Shown: positions 44,801-57,442, numbered from the stretch's first letter. The stretch is DNA of 64,000 bases from Datisca glomerata (GCA_003255025.1 QANY01008739.1:248001-312000); one strand, 5' to 3'. Made by a program: numbers and translations. The notes: generated by a model from the letters alone, not told the origin.

Positions 44801-47656
44801 GTTACGTGAATATGTGTATGCATGCGCATATGTTATCTATAAGTTTCAATATTTTTTTCCATTTTTTGGTGATCACAAGATCAGTAGCTAATTACATTTT
44901 TTTTCTCATGTTCATGTTTATGCACCTTGCGACAAAATCGGGAGTAGACCCCAATGGTAAGCCTTTGTTACGCTTTCAATTTTTTTATTCACTACTCTTT
45001 TCTATTTCATTTAATTTCTATTAATTCTCAGATAAAATGTTGATTTATGTGTTTTTTTTTCATTTTTTATGTTTAAAACTAAACAGGACCAATGTACTTT
45101 AATGGAATCTACCACTTATTCTACCAGTACAACCCCAAAGGTGCTGTGTGGGGGAACATAGTGTGGGCTCATTCAGTTTCGAAGGATTTGATAAATTGGG
45201 AAGCACTTGAATCAGCAATTTACCCTTCAAAGCCCTTTGATATAAATGGATGTTGGTCTGGCTCAGCCACAATTCTCCCAGGCAATAAGCCCATCATCCT
45301 CTACACTGGCATTGACACCCAAAACAGGCAGGTCCAAAACTATGCCATACCCGCTAACATATCCGATCCGTATCTCCGAAAATGGATAAAACCTGACCGG
45401 AACAACCCAGCAGTTATCCCGGGCGATGGTGTCAATGCTAGCGCCTTCCGGGACCCGACGACCGCGTGGTGGGGCAAAGACGGGCATTGGCGGATGATCA
45501 TCGGTAGTCGGAGGAAGCATAGGGGAATGGCATATTTGTATAGGAGTAGGGATTTTTTCACTTGGGTCAAGTCCCAACACCCGTTACACTCGTCCGCGGA
45601 TACGGGAATGTGGGAATGCCCGGATTTTTACCCGGTTTCGCTTTTAGAGAAAAAAGGGTTAGACACATCGGTCATGGGGGATAATATAAAACATGTGTTG
45701 AAAGTGAGCCTCGATGTAACAAGATTTGAGTACTATACAATTGGGACATATAACTTTAAGAAGGATAAGTATATCCCGGATAACACCTCAGTTGATGGAT
45801 GGAGTGGGCTTAGGTATGATTACGGGAACTTTTATGCATCAAAAACCTTCTTTGATTCTGGTAAGAACAGAAGGATTTTGTGGGGTTGGGCTAATGAGTC
45901 TGATACAAAACATGATGATGTGGCTAAAGGATGGGCTGGAATTCAGGTTAGTAATACTACTATCCAGACTTTCAGTATTCTTTCCGTACATAATTTGAAT
46001 ATACATATTTGGTTGGTTTATTTACAGTCATTCGATATGAAACTCATTGGGTCCTATAGCGTGTTTTCATCTTGTCTAATGTCGATTAAGTCATTTGTAT
46101 ATTTTGTAAGTGAAACGTTACAAAAATGACATATCTAACTAAGACATGTTATGATTTGGCTCGATAGTAACTATTGTTTTGGGTTGAATGTCATTTATAT
46201 TTTTAAGGCAATTCCAAGGGTTGTGTGGCTTGATCCTAATGGCAAACAATTGCTGCAATGGCCTGTTGAAGAATTGGAAACCCTAAGAGGGAAAAGAGTT
46301 AAATTAAGCAATCAAAAGCTCAGCAAGGGACAACATGTTGAAATCAAAGGAATTACTCCTGCCCAGGTCTCTTTTTCATTCTTTCTTTGGATAATTCGAT
46401 TTTATTATCTTCTACCAAACGACGCCCAAGGATCTTACATTATTGTTCATTACAGGCTGACGTGGAGGTTACCTTCTCGTTTGCCAGCTTGGACAAGGCT
46501 GAGCCATTTGATCCTAGCTGGGTGGATGCACAAGCATTATGTGGCTTAAAAGGTTCAAAGGCTCAAGGCGGGATTGGTCCATTTGGCATTCTAACATTGG
46601 CTTCGGAGAATCTTGAAGAGTTTACTCCTGTTTTCTTTAGGGTTTTCAAAGCTCCCTCTAAACATGTTGTTCTTTTCTGCTCTGATGCAAGAAGGTTAGC
46701 TTTGCCTTTCCCTCTACACAATTATCGTTTTTACGTTATCTAATCTGATATGAACGGTCTGATATGAATATGAAGTATCAAATATTTTAAATGGTTTAGA
46801 TTAGTTTTAACCATCTGACTTAATGGTTTAGAAATGAAATATTTTATAACGCGCCTGGTTTTAAAAATTTCATATTAATAGCTAATTTCATTCTTTAACC
46901 AGCTTTTCTTTAAATTGTTTCTGTGTAGTTCTTCTTTGGAGGGTGGACTATATAAACCATCATTTGCTGGCTTTGTAGACGTGCATTTATCGGATAAGAA
47001 GCTTTCTCTTAAGAGCTTGGTATGCAAAAATATCCTTTAAATTATTTTAAGCTTTTAAGGATGATTCTAGATGCTAAGTTATAAACGCGTACTAAATGAT
47101 GTGTCAATTAATTACAGAATGATATTTTGTCACTCGTTAAAAGAATTTACCAGACTAACATATATATTAGAATTTAATCTATAACTTATCGATCTAGAAA
47201 TACTTTAGTTTTAAAACACTTGGGCGATGTTTGTACAGCTCCTTCTTACGAGTGATGTGGCTTCATCATCTCGTGTCATGTGTCAATATTAATGATGTCA
47301 TAACATCTTTTAAAAAAATTATATATTAAAGGTGAGAACTATTCCTTAAATCAAAGGTAAATCGAAGTTTTTAGTAACACATTGAACATCCGTCAACTGG
47401 TCAGTACCCAAGTATAATTAGAACTTCTCTCCCCCTCTCTATAAATACGTTGCTTTTTTGTTCTGTGTTGCAGATTGATCATTCAGTAGTGGAAACATAT
47501 GGGGAAGGAGGCAAAACATGCATAACATCAAGAGTATATCCAAAGCTGGCAGTTTTTGACAAAGCTCATTTGCATGTCTTCAACAATGGTTCAGAGACCA
47601 TTACTGTGGACAATCTCAATGCATGGAGTATGAAAAGTCCTCGGAATATAAACTAG
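41855..47656 (+). CDS. Cell-wall (apoplastic) invertase, glycoside hydrolase family 32, 7 exons
   Basis: Exons: 41855-42038, 44948-44956 (9-nt mini-exon), 45087-45946, 46208-46366, 46456-46694, 46929-47019, 47474-47656; total 1725 nt, 574 aa plus stop. It hydrolyses sucrose to glucose and fructose in the cell wall for sink unloading. A signal peptide (about residues 1-27) precedes the catalytic domain. Catalytic residues: nucleophile Asp62 in NDPNG (codon split by intron 1), transition-state Asp187 in FRDP, acid/base Glu241 in WECPDF. Pro in WECPD marks cell-wall rather than vacuolar enzymes. Asp274 in SLDVTR corresponds to Asp239 of AtcwINV1, which favours invertase over fructan exohydrolase; the following Lys242 position is Arg here. 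The C-terminal beta-sandwich is complete. Intron 1 (2.9 kb) holds a hAT-like element. Which isoform is unknown, so no symbol is given. Confidence 0.94.
42481..43351. mobile_element. Non-autonomous hAT-like element in invertase intron 1
   Basis: Ends are TAGGGGTGTTCAA and its inverse TTGAACACCCCTA(A). Flanks are ATTTTAGT (42473-42480) and CTTTTAGT (43352-43359), an 8-bp target duplication with one mismatch, as expected for hAT. Subterminal GGTCCTCC / GGAGGACC and GGTC(C/G)G words occur at both sides. There is no transposase; the interior is an 83-bp minisatellite. Length is about 870 bp. Confidence 0.8.
42650..43085. repeat. ~83-bp GA-rich minisatellite inside the hAT-like element
   Basis: GTCGTGAGACGTGAGAG recurs at 42684, 42777, 42850, 42933 and 43016 (spacings 93, 73, 83, 83), each with a GACTGAGCTGAGGGAGGGGAG-like partner phrase (core GAGCTGAGGGAGGGG). 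It gives a spurious minus-strand frame with periodic Ser/Pro/Leu. Confidence 0.9.
43352..44947 (+). other. Remainder of invertase intron 1
   Basis: AT-rich intron sequence with a TA/AT microsatellite (about 44778-44800). The open frame at 44569-45024 crosses the mini-exon in the wrong frame and is not a gene. The intron ends at AG 44946-44947, next to the 9-nt exon. Confidence 0.7.
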
Positions 47657-47885
47657 ATCTAATTATAGAATATCAGCAATCTGAGGCTTTGAGTGTAATA
47701 ACTAGAATAATTATTGTTGAAGAAGGTTGCTTAAATAATGAGATGAGAGCTCGTATATTAGGATTATATATCATCACGGCAATGGGTTTGGTTGTGAGTT
47801 CTAGACAGCTAGAGTGTTGTAAATCTACTAAGAACTTGGAAATGGTAGTATGTGTGTTTTGATCAGTATGTTAATTACTATTATA

Positions 47886-48297
47886 TGTTAGAAATGTGAA
47901 GCACATTTTACAAGCTTCTAGATTATTCTCAAACGTTCTAGATATTTTACTGATGTGTTCTGGAAATTTCAAGATATAAAGGAATATAGATTGTTCTAGG
48001 GTTAATTACTAAAAATACCTGGAACTAGAATGTTCTAAAACCTAGTGGAATTATCCACCACCATCCATCCATGCCTATAAATAGGCACTAGTGCATTGTA
48101 ATCCAAGCCTGAAAACAAGAACTAATACTATCTATAGCCAACTATCCATTGCCTAAACAAAGGGCATTGTAGCTTATATTCTATATATCAATATAAAGAA
48201 CCATATATTCTCAAATATAATTTTCCACCCAAAATCATCTAATTTTCAATTTCTAAATATTAAATCCCAACCATCCAAACTATAAAAATCCTACCAG
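47886..48297 (+). repeat. LTR-like fragment (possible solo copia LTR)
   Basis: Starts TGTTAGAAATGTG and contains a promoter-like CCTATAAATAGGC at about 48075, followed by leader-like sequence, all typical of copia LTRs. A degenerate PBS-like GTGGCAAGATAGCC lies near 48298. No clear CA end or target duplication, so boundaries are estimates. Confidence 0.4.
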
Positions 48298-48688
48298 TGG
48301 CAAGATAGCCATCGTTATATAATTATAAGCGTAATGAATGTTTGTGTTTTCGAAGGCAAAGTGTTTCTATTAACAGTCATTGACAATACTCAATTATAGT
48401 TGGCCAAAGCACACTATTAAAATACATTCTAAGCGTGAATCTTGAAAAAGAACGATTAAGTGGAGCTTTAAAACATGATTTGCACTATGCCTATGCGTTT
48501 CTTTATAGCTGTCATGTCATTAGAGTGATAAGCAATGAGTAGCCAGCTACAATCTTCAAGCCAAATTAAATGGGACAACCTGAGTCCGAGGAGTATAAAA
48601 GCGAAGTAGGAGAAGGTGGGTATGGTAGTTGAATCCCTCGAATCCAATTTCAATCGTCTCACTTCAAACTCTTTTGGAGTTCTATTGT

Positions 48689-48883
48689 GGGAGAATTACA
48701 AAAATTATTACTTTCTTAATTTAAGTTGTAGAAATGTATAGAAAATTTTTTATTGTAAAAATGGTCGAAATATAGTAAACAATTTATTCATCGCTACGTA
48801 ACTTATGTAAATAAATTATTTACTATGGTCATATACTTGGCCATTTTTGTAAAGAAAAAAATATCAACCATTTTTGCAACTCC
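48689..48883. repeat. Foldback MITE-like hairpin (~195 bp)
   Basis: The outer ends GGGAGAATTACAAAAAT and the inverse of ATTTTTGCAACTCC pair. Internally TGTAAAAATGGTCG...AGTAAACAATTTATT pairs with its inverted counterpart (AAATAATTTATTT...GACCATAGTAA region). The two halves form one long imperfect hairpin with no coding capacity. Confidence 0.6.
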
Positions 48884-49458
48884 AGCCCTGAAACCTGTCT
48901 CTTCTTCCTTGTACTAATTTATTCCATTAGTTTATAGGGTTTGTTTGGTTTACCCTATCTAAAATAATAATGATAATTGAATTGATGACAATTTAATTAA
49001 TAATAAAATACGATTGTCATGTTTGATTGTATATAGTAATCTAAGAATGATGGATAATAGTTTAGAATTACTATGTTTGATATAAGTTGGAGTTTATTAT
49101 AAATTTATGTAAATCGTAAAAATTACTTAAAATGTATATTTAGTTATATTACGACAAAAAAAAAATATTTCCATGTATAATTTCAACATAATTTTTAATT
49201 ATGTTTATTAAAATTTAAATTATAATAATAATGTCGTACTAAACTTTAATAAAATTATTTTCAATAAAATTAATATAATTTATAATATAATGAGAAATTC
49301 CTCAAAACCCCCTTAATAATATATTTGCAAAGGGTTAGAAATAATTTTGTTGCGGTAACAAGATTGCAATTACGAAATAGATTTGGATAGTTATCCTTTT
49401 CTACCGCAATTGAATTGCCTCCTTGGGAGGTAAATTGAGATTGCATTAATTACAAGAG
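48884..49458. other. AT-rich intergenic DNA, no feature seen
   Basis: GGGTTTGTTTGGTTTACCC near 48947 resembles a MITE end, but no matching partner end was found. No genes. Confidence 0.4.
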
Positions 49459-49915
49459 TGAAACCACCACTAAGGATACGTGTGTTGAAAATAGCCAATC
49501 ATAAGAAATTTTGAAGATCACCAACAAGCCAGAACAGGGAAAAAGAATCAAAACTATAGGATCAATTGACGGTGTGGATTAATTTAGTAGTTAAAGTCAA
49601 AATATATGATTTTTAAGGCATATTCTGGTGATCCCTTGAATATGGTTGTAATCCCTAGAATATGGGGTAATCTCTCAATTATGGTTAAACGTTCCTAGAT
49701 TATGGGGAATATTCAACTCTTGAGAGAATATTTTCGTTTATAAGAATGTTTGATTAGACCTTGGAATAACCTATAACTAGAGGCTAATTGTAAGCTTAAT
49801 TCATTCAATACAAATTAGTCAAGAACTCTTTTCTTCTAGTGTTATTATTCTCTTCTCTCTCATTAATTTTCCATTATTCTTAGAGTGTGAGGAAAAAATT
49901 CTTTATATTTTGGTG
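49459..49915 (+). repeat. 5' LTR of the Tat element
   Basis: The start matches the 3' LTR copy at 62888 over about 190 bp with moderate divergence. The 3' end is placed before TTTGGTGCTTTCATTGAGAG (about 49909), a leader/PBS-type sequence. A C-homopolymer/A-homopolymer run (about 49951-49969) follows. Confidence 0.7.
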
Positions 49916-49977
49916 CTTTCATTGAGAGTTGGTGAAAACCTCAAGACAACCCCCCCCCCCCCAAAAAAAACCAAACA

Positions 49978-51606
49978 ATGCCTAGAACCAGATCAAACAC
50001 TAGCCTTAACGAGGGGAACGAAACTCGAAACAGGAAAGATCATGTTAACCGACCCGCTCCACCAGTTGAAATGCTCCAGAAAATCCTGAACAGAATGCAG
50101 GAGATGGAGCAAAGGAATGCTGAAATGCTACGAAACACATGGCAGACAGTGCAAGTCCAGATCAACATGCTGCAACGGGATTTGCACAGACACGTGCAGA
50201 GGTTAGCCAACGAACTCACCGTGAAGAACAGGAAACCGTTCAGAGGGAGGTGGGCGGGAAGCCAGGTGGGAGGACAATGAGAATAGCAAGAATGTGCAGA
50301 ATGAAGAGGTGGAAATACAGTCCCAACTACAAGCAAAAATAATGGCAGAAGCTCGTTCGCCGAAAGTCATGATAGAAGCGGCTATGAAGGAGATGCTAGA
50401 AAGAAAGATGATGAAGCTAAGGAATCTATGGAGTATGGGAAATGCCGATCTCGAGTCACTATCTAAAACCCCCACTAAGCTTAGAAATCCTGACAGCCCC
50501 AATACCAAAGAAGTTTGTGGCGCCTAAATTCAAGTGCTACGAAGGAAAATATGACATGATGGATCATCTCAGACGTTTCAAGCAAGTCATGGCACTATAC
50601 CAACATGAGGATGTACTGATGTGTCGAATGTTCCCTACTAGTCTGGACGGGGTTGCTCTGAAATGGTATCACTCCATTCCCGCTCATTCGATTTATAACT
50701 TTACTATCATGTCTACTATCTTTTTAGAGTAGTACTCTACATATCATGTGGTGATGGAGGACACAGAGTATCTTTTAACTATTTTCGCCAAAAAAGGAGA
50801 ATCCTTACACGAGTATACCCACAGGTTCAAAGAGGAGATGACGAAGGTGAAGAACTGTGATGACTGAGTTGCCAGACTGGCTTTTATATGGGGGTTGTAC
50901 CCAAACTCACCCCTCTTCGAGGACCTGTCAAAAGTTAAAACTTTGACCATGGCTGAAACGTTCCAGCGGGCGCAAAACTACATCACGCTGGAGGAAGAGA
51001 AGAAAAGTCTATTGAAGCTGGCGGAACGGAGGAATGGCGAGTCTAGAAAAGAGGAACAAAATCCCAAAATCGACAGAGAACCCAGAGAACGAAGGAGGAT
51101 AGTGAACGAGGTGACAATAAGCGGGAAAAGACTAAGAACTGGAGAAAATATGTTGAGGACATCCATTCTAGAGTCAAAGTTTACACACCGTTAACGGTAT
51201 GAATAAACCAAGTCCTTGACATGATAAAAGACGAGCCTTAATTGAAGAGTTAAGCCCCGCTCACAAAGGAGCCACACTACAAAGACAATGACAAATACTG
51301 CTCATACCACATGAGTAGTGGACATTACATGAAGGACTGCTTCCAGCTGAAGGATTACATGGAGAAAGAAATACAGTTACCTTAACCAATATATGAAATG
51401 TGAAGTGCCAAGATGGGAGAATGAAAAGGAAGTCCGTGACGGGGAGAAACGTGATAACGGGAAGCAACCACTCCAGATTATTGATACCATTATTAAGTTG
51501 ACTGAACATGAGGGAACTACTAGGAAAAAGAGGAAAGTGTGTTGTAAAAATTCGATGCTGGAAGAGAACTAGGAGCGTGGAAATTCTTCGAATGATAATG
51601 GGAACC
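49978..51606 (+). pseudogene. Tat gag relic
   Basis: Gag opens with MPRTRSNTSLNEGNE at 49978. The capsid-like domain is at about 50480-50950 (PIPKKFVAPKFKCYEGKYD, then FIWGLYPNSPLFEDL). It ends with a CxxH-type segment (KYCSYHMSSGHYMKDC) near 51290-51345 that matches the usual Tat gag C-terminus. Frameshifts at about 50250 and 50730 and an in-frame stop near 50865 break it. An LTR-like insertion follows directly at 51607. Confidence 0.8.
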
Positions 51607-53232
51607 TGTTAGAATTATATTCATAAAGTAGAGTGTAACAAGTATTTATGAGTATTTAATTATTTCACAGACATTTTGTATTACTGAATTTAATGAATGA
51701 ATGAAAATTTATATATTAATTGAAGTGTGTTTAATTTACTCAAGTCCTGAAATCATTGTTAACGTAAGAAGAGTAAAGACAGATGGGTCTTCTCGACAAA
51801 ATCTTTTGAAATAGTTCAGAACGTTATTCATAATCTTCGGATCGACTGAACAGTTGAGTCCAATTATGACTGTTAGGTTGAACCAAATGATGCCGATCTC
51901 GGGGCATAGGAGTGAAGAATCTAACAGTTGACCTAGACATGTTATGGAAGATGTTGAATAGACCAATAACAAATTAGTTTTGAACAAAGCCATTTATCTA
52001 GCTCTAAATCTAATTGTTACACCTTAAAAGTGTTTTCATAATTACCTTAATCCTGAGGTGAATATGAAACTTGACCTAGTTAGTTATGATTTTTGATACG
52101 TTAAAAGAGTGATTTCGAATTACCGGACAATACTTCGGCTATTGGGATCACGATTCAACTATATTAGAGTTGCGTGATTCACATATATGAAAATTTGTGG
52201 TTAGATTACAAAATACAACAATATCACCTTATGCTTTATTGATGGGTGTGTGAATAAATTAACTTGGCCATGTACTCGATGAAATAAATCATTGAATAAG
52301 ACATGGTGAATTGTACTAGACAATTCACTATTATGTATTTCTTATTCACAGTCAATAAATGAGTCAAGAAAATAATAACAAGAGGGGTAAAATGATAATT
52401 TTACATCCCGCTCTTGTTACTGATATTCACGAAGGGTAATATGTTAGAATATTTTGTGGACCATGACATAAAAGAGTTTATTTACACCAATAGAAAATGT
52501 AGCGCGCATGAATCGAGAGTTGATTTGGCATTGAACCTATAGTGGAGTCGTACAATGTCAGGATTAAATTGGTCAGGAATTTATAGAGATAAATTTGTCA
52601 GGTATTTGAATCCTATAACTTTATTCATTTGGGTTCATTCGGTCTCAGGAGTAGCTCATGAGGACATAAATAGAAGAAACAACATCAGTAGGCCAAAATA
52701 TGTTTTGGGTCAATGTATATTTCCTGAACCCATATGTGAGGAGTGTTGTCACTTAATTGGTGAAGAAAAATTAATTAATGTTCAAATTAATTAATTTATT
52801 ATTTTTTAATTATTGTATAATTAGTAAATAAAAGAAATTGATTAATTGATGGAGATCAATTTAATTTATCAATTTAGATGATGAATTTGGACACAACATT
52901 GACTCTAAGGGAATGTGAAAATGTTTGGTAATGGCTAATAATATGGGGGAGCATTTTCGGTAATTTGGCATATAGGGGTATATGTGTAAATTCCATAAAT
53001 TATTATATAAGGGATAGAATTAGGGTTGCCTCTCTAAATATGTTGACATAACCCTAATCACATAGAGCATAAAAAGGTTTATCTCTTCCCTTCCTATTGT
53101 TGTCGCCCTAGTCATCTCGATACAAGTCAGAAACTGCTTGTTGAGAAGGGTATTGATTGACGATGAGAGTGTAGTCAATATTCTACATGCTCCGCACTTG
53201 AGAAGATGTCCATGGGAGATCGGCAGCTATAA
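51607..53232 (+). repeat. LTR-like insertion 1 in the Tat element (probable solo LTR)
   Basis: Begins TGTTAGAATTATATTC, contains a TATA-like ATTATATAAGG near 52975, and separates gag from the protease relic. The flanks GAACC (51602-51606) and GGACC (about 53233) could be a decayed 5-bp target duplication. The 75-codon frame at 52555-52794 has no family match and is probably chance. The 3' end is uncertain, and the protease active-site segment is missing beside it. Confidence 0.5.
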
Positions 53233-53239
53233 GGACCCT

Positions 53240-53500
53240 CACAATCACTGATACATTTCAACGGGGCCATCATCTACTTAGAGGGAATCATTGTTCTTCC
53301 CGTTAATGTTGAGTCGTTCAACTACCTCACGGAATTTGTGGTGTATACATCGTCCCCCTATAATGACATCATGGGGAGGACCTGGCTGCATAAGATGAAA
53401 GTTGTCCTGCCAACATTCTACCATGTATTGAAATACCCATCTCCAGAGGGGTTCAAGACCATCATGGGTGATCAAGCTGCTGCCTATATCTGCACCGTAA
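53240..53500 (+). pseudogene. Tat protease C-terminal relic
   Basis: Contains LIHFNGAIIYLEG, then VVYTSSPYNDIMGRTWLHKM and a PSPEGFKTIMGDQ segment, matching the C-terminal half of Tat-type aspartic protease and the start of the linker. The D(S/T)G catalytic motif is not present in the window. The frame is cut at about 53500 by the next insertion. Confidence 0.78.
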
Positions 53501-53501
53501 C

Positions 53502-54968
53502 TGTTGAAAAGTGTGGTGCACCCATAGCGGAGGCGTGGTGGCTTTTGAAAATTTTATTAAAAACGAATTGTATGTTTTTTCGATAAAATGAAAACAAGCG
53601 CGACGCAACGTTTCCAAAATAAAAACTTTTATTGAAAACTCTTTTCAATTAGAATCCATTATATATTGATATATTAAATCAAAGATATACATGGATACGA
53701 ATCATATACCTCGGTCTATATCAAGTGTCCTGGCAGACCAACAATCATGCGTTCCCATAAACAACAGACTTCGAAATCCACACTAAGATCTTTCAAGTCA
53801 ATCCTCAAACACACTAAGACGTGTGTGGGCACGTAGAATAATTTAAAGACACTTCAACACATGAGATCTAGAGATTCACTGGAAATGATTAATTTAGTGA
53901 GACAATCCTCTTAGCGAATACGATGATTATTCTTTCAAAAATTTTTGATTAATTTTTTAATCACAAAGAGAATTCACCTTGATAGTAGTTGTGTACTCAA
54001 CTCTCTATCAATACTGAAGCCAATAGAATAATATCTATATATTTTCTAGATAATGGCTTATCAGATTTTTAGGGATAAACAGAAAATAATATCTAATTTT
54101 AAAATTACCATTATAGTGGGACCCACTTCAATTTATGCACAACTGCAGTGCTACACGGCACTGCAGTTGCCGTGAGCTATCATAGTGCCTCACGGCACTA
54201 TGTGCCAAGCACTAATATAGTGACATGCGACACTACATTATTGCACCCTGACTACTGCAATGCCACGTGGGATTACAGTAGTTCATGTCAAATCTATGAG
54301 TCATAATCAGTGATTGACACGTGGTAATTACTGTGAATTAAATATTTATTTTATTCAAATAAATATCTAGATATTCATTAATTAAAAAATAACATATCTG
54401 ATTATCTATTATAACTTATCTGTTAGTTCATAAATAACAGATTTAGTTGATTCAAATTATTATCTAATAATAATTTATACTTATCTAATTTTAGAAATTA
54501 GATATTATGTCCATCTTATCGATAATTAGAAAATTAATCGATATAATTATTTATATATATATGTAATTTCCAAAATTTATATATAAAATTTAATTAATTA
54601 ATCACACATAATTATCTCATAATTACGTACTTATGCCAGAATAATTTTTTTTTGCAAATCAATCATTTTCTCATGTCTTGAAATATTCAGACTGTAGACT
54701 GCGTAATATAAATTTGACTTAGGAACCATGAGCCTATAATCTTAAGCTCCAATAAATTAGATTATTAATTAAACTTTTTAATTAACTAATCTTATTTATT
54801 AATTTCGTTATTACTCCACTATAAATATGAAATTGCACGCTTATATATTATAGAATGTATTTACAGAGTATTATCGTGTAGTCCATTAATATAATCATTT
54901 CACGTAATTCTGTCATTCAATTATGGGTTCTTTAGAGCTAGTAAAAATTATCATTTTATCCTTCTAAT
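53502..54968 (-). repeat. LTR-like insertion 2 in the Tat element (copia LTR, minus orientation)
   Basis: Colinear similarity to the copia LTR at 63369-64000: shared phrases include AAACTTTTATTGAAAACTC, AGTGTGGGCACGTAG-type (GTGTGGGCACGTAGAATA) and AACACATGAGATCTAGAGAT. The Tat reading frame stops near 53500 and resumes at about 54970 past the RT domain, so about 1 kb of pol (linker plus RT) is missing at the insertion. Edges are approximate. Confidence 0.7.
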
Positions 54969-54969
54969 T

Positions 54970-57366
54970 ACCTCTTGGATCAAGTGAAGGCCATCATGGA
55001 GATGAAGTATCCCCGAAACCAGAATGAAACACAAGGTTCGACAGGAAGATTGGCAGCGGTGAATAGATTTCTTTCAAGGTCAACGGACAAATGCAAGTCA
55101 TTCTTCGTGAAGTTAAGAAAAAATTCCTCCGATGGATGGATTGAAGAATGTGAAGAAGCTCTTAAATGAATCAAGGAGTATTTAGCAACTCCTCTGTTGC
55201 TGTCAAAATCGATACCCGGCAAACAATTGTTTCTGTATGTAGCAGTATCACAGACGACTGTTAGTGCCATTCTAATCAGAGAAGAATAAATGAAGTACAT
55301 GCCCATGTATTTTGTAAGCAAGATCGTGGTATTAGGTGAAACTTGGTACAAGAGGATGGAAAAGTTATTACTGTCCGTTGTAACGACAACAAGAAATTGA
55401 AGACCTTATTTCCAAGCACACAGCATAAAGGTATTGATCGATTCACCAATAAGAAGTTTGTTACACTCACCAGAAGTCAGAGGGAGAATGGAGAAGTGGA
55501 TATTAGAGCTCAGCCAATATGAGATTCATTATGAACCAAGAACGTCAATTAAAGGGCAAGTTCTAGCTGACTTTGAATCAAATTTCACTAGCAATGAGGG
55601 AGAAATTGATAGTGGATCGCAGTTCAAAGAGGAGAATGGAGAATGGAAACTATACGTTGATGGAGCCTTGAACAATAAAGGTGCTGGAGCGGGAGTGGTG
55701 CTACGGACCCTATTTAGTGAAACACTAGAGCACTCCATCTCATTTAGATTAATGCCTCAAATAACGATGCAGAATACGAAGCTTTGATAGCGGGAATCTC
55801 ACTGCTATAGGAATTGGAGGTAACTGATGTAGAAATATTATGTGATTTAATGCTAATTGTGAAATAGGTTATAGGAGAATTCATGACGAAGGATGAAAGA
55901 ATTATCAGTTACTTATAACGGGTAAAGGAGCTACTGAATTAATTGAAAAGCTATGAGATACGTCAGATCTCGAGAATGAAAAAATGACATGTAGATGCTT
56001 TAGCGAACCCGGGATCTTTACTACGATTCTCGCACAAAAGGAATGTACCGATAGAATTTCTTTAAAGGCCAAGTACCTTATCCCCGCTGAAGAAATGGCA
56101 GATGTGAAAATTGAAATAGAGTCGACCTGACAAGATGATGTGATCCGCTACTTGAAGGAATGAGTGTTACCTGATGATAAACTTTGTGCAAGGAAAGTCC
56201 AATAGTAGAGCGCTAATACTGCTTGATTAATGGATCATTATAGAAATGAACTTTTTCCGGTTCGTACTTAAAATGCCTAAGGGAGAAGGAAGCTTAGTAC
56301 GTGTTAGCTGAAATTCACGAAGGAGTATACGAGAATCATACTGGGGGTAGATCCTTAGCTCACAAGGCGTTGAACGAATGATATTACAGGCCAAAAATGC
56401 ACCAAGACGCCAAGCAATATGCAAGGAAATGTGATAAGTGTCAACATTTTACACCCATAGTCAAAATTGCTCCTGGTGAACTCAATGCCATAGTAAACCC
56501 TTAGTCGTTCATGCAATGGGCTCTCAACATCGTTGGACCAATTCTCATGGCCCCATCTCATAAACGCTTCTTGTTGATGACAACAAATTATTTCACTAAG
56601 TGGATTGAGGCTGAAGCTACCGCAAGAATTCTTGAAGAATAAGTAAAATGGTTTTTGTGGAAGAACATAGTATTCCGCTATGGAATCTAGCGGATTCTTA
56701 TTTGTGGCAACAAACTTTAGTTCACAGGTAAAATAGTGAAAACATTCTTGAAGACTGGAAATCATCAATCAGTTCTCTACACCATATGATCTACAAGGGA
56801 ATGGGCAAGCTGAGAGGTCAAAATTGAATTATACTTGACAATATGAAGAAATGACTAGAATCAATCAAAGAAAAATAGGTAAAGGAATTGCCAGCAGTCT
56901 TGTGGCATACATAATGACTCCCAAGGAGGCAACGAGCGAAACACCATTCGCTCTGGCATACGGAATACAAGCGGTGATAGCAGTTGAAATTGGGAGCTCA
57001 ACTATAAGGTCAGGATTAAATGAGCAGCAAAATGGAGAACTCCTAAAGAAAAACCTGAATTTAATGGAGGAAAGAAGAGAAGCGGCTTTGATCTGGATGG
57101 CCAATTATAATCAGAAGAGAAAAGCTTATTTCTGAAGGAAGGTTAGAAGACAGGAATTTCATAAAAGGGATCTAGTGCTGAAGAAGGTCTTCTAAACGGA
57201 GGGGAAGTTCGAGACAACTTGGGAAGGGCCATACATTGTCAAAGGAATAAGTGGCAGCGGATACCATTACCTGACAACAAAAGAAAGAGCACAACTGACA
57301 AAACCGTGGAACGCCATCCACCTGAAAAAGTACTTTGTTGAAATTTTTGAATATTGTTATAGTGAA
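54970..57366 (+). pseudogene. Tat pol relic: RT end, RNase H, archaeal-type RNase H, integrase
   Basis: Starts with the RT-RNase H junction (QVKAIMEMKYPRNQNETQ). RNase H runs to about 55560 (MEKWILELSQYEIHYEPRT). The second RNase H is at about 55640-56010 (WKLYVDGALNNKGAGAGVVL). The integrase zinc finger is at about 56330-56450 (CDKCQHFTP), the core at about 56500-57000, and the C-terminal part ends with WEGPYIVKG and LTKPWNAIHLKKYF near 57330. At least ten in-frame stops and several frameshifts are seen. The second RNase H is the diagnostic Tat-lineage feature. Confidence 0.85.
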
Positions 57367-57442
57367 TAATTTTTCCCGTGGTTTTTTCCCGCAAGGGTTT
57401 TTCACGTAAAAAACTTTTGTCAACTCTTTCTCTTCTCTTTAA

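Noticed and set aside
44569..45024. 151-codon frame upstream of invertase exon 3
   Set aside because: Lies in intron 1, crosses the mini-exon in the wrong frame, contains AT-microsatellite translation and has no family features.
45087..45946. Possible defective invertase or fructan exohydrolase
   Set aside because: I first suspected loss of the Asp239-equivalent, but counting from the WECPD glutamate places it in SLDVTR, where Asp is present; the Trp in GAVWGN and HWIN is also kept. Only the nearby Lys is replaced by Arg.
52555..52794. 75-codon frame inside LTR-like insertion 1
   Set aside because: No recognisable family; sits in LTR-type DNA with a promoter-like TATA after it. Treated as chance.
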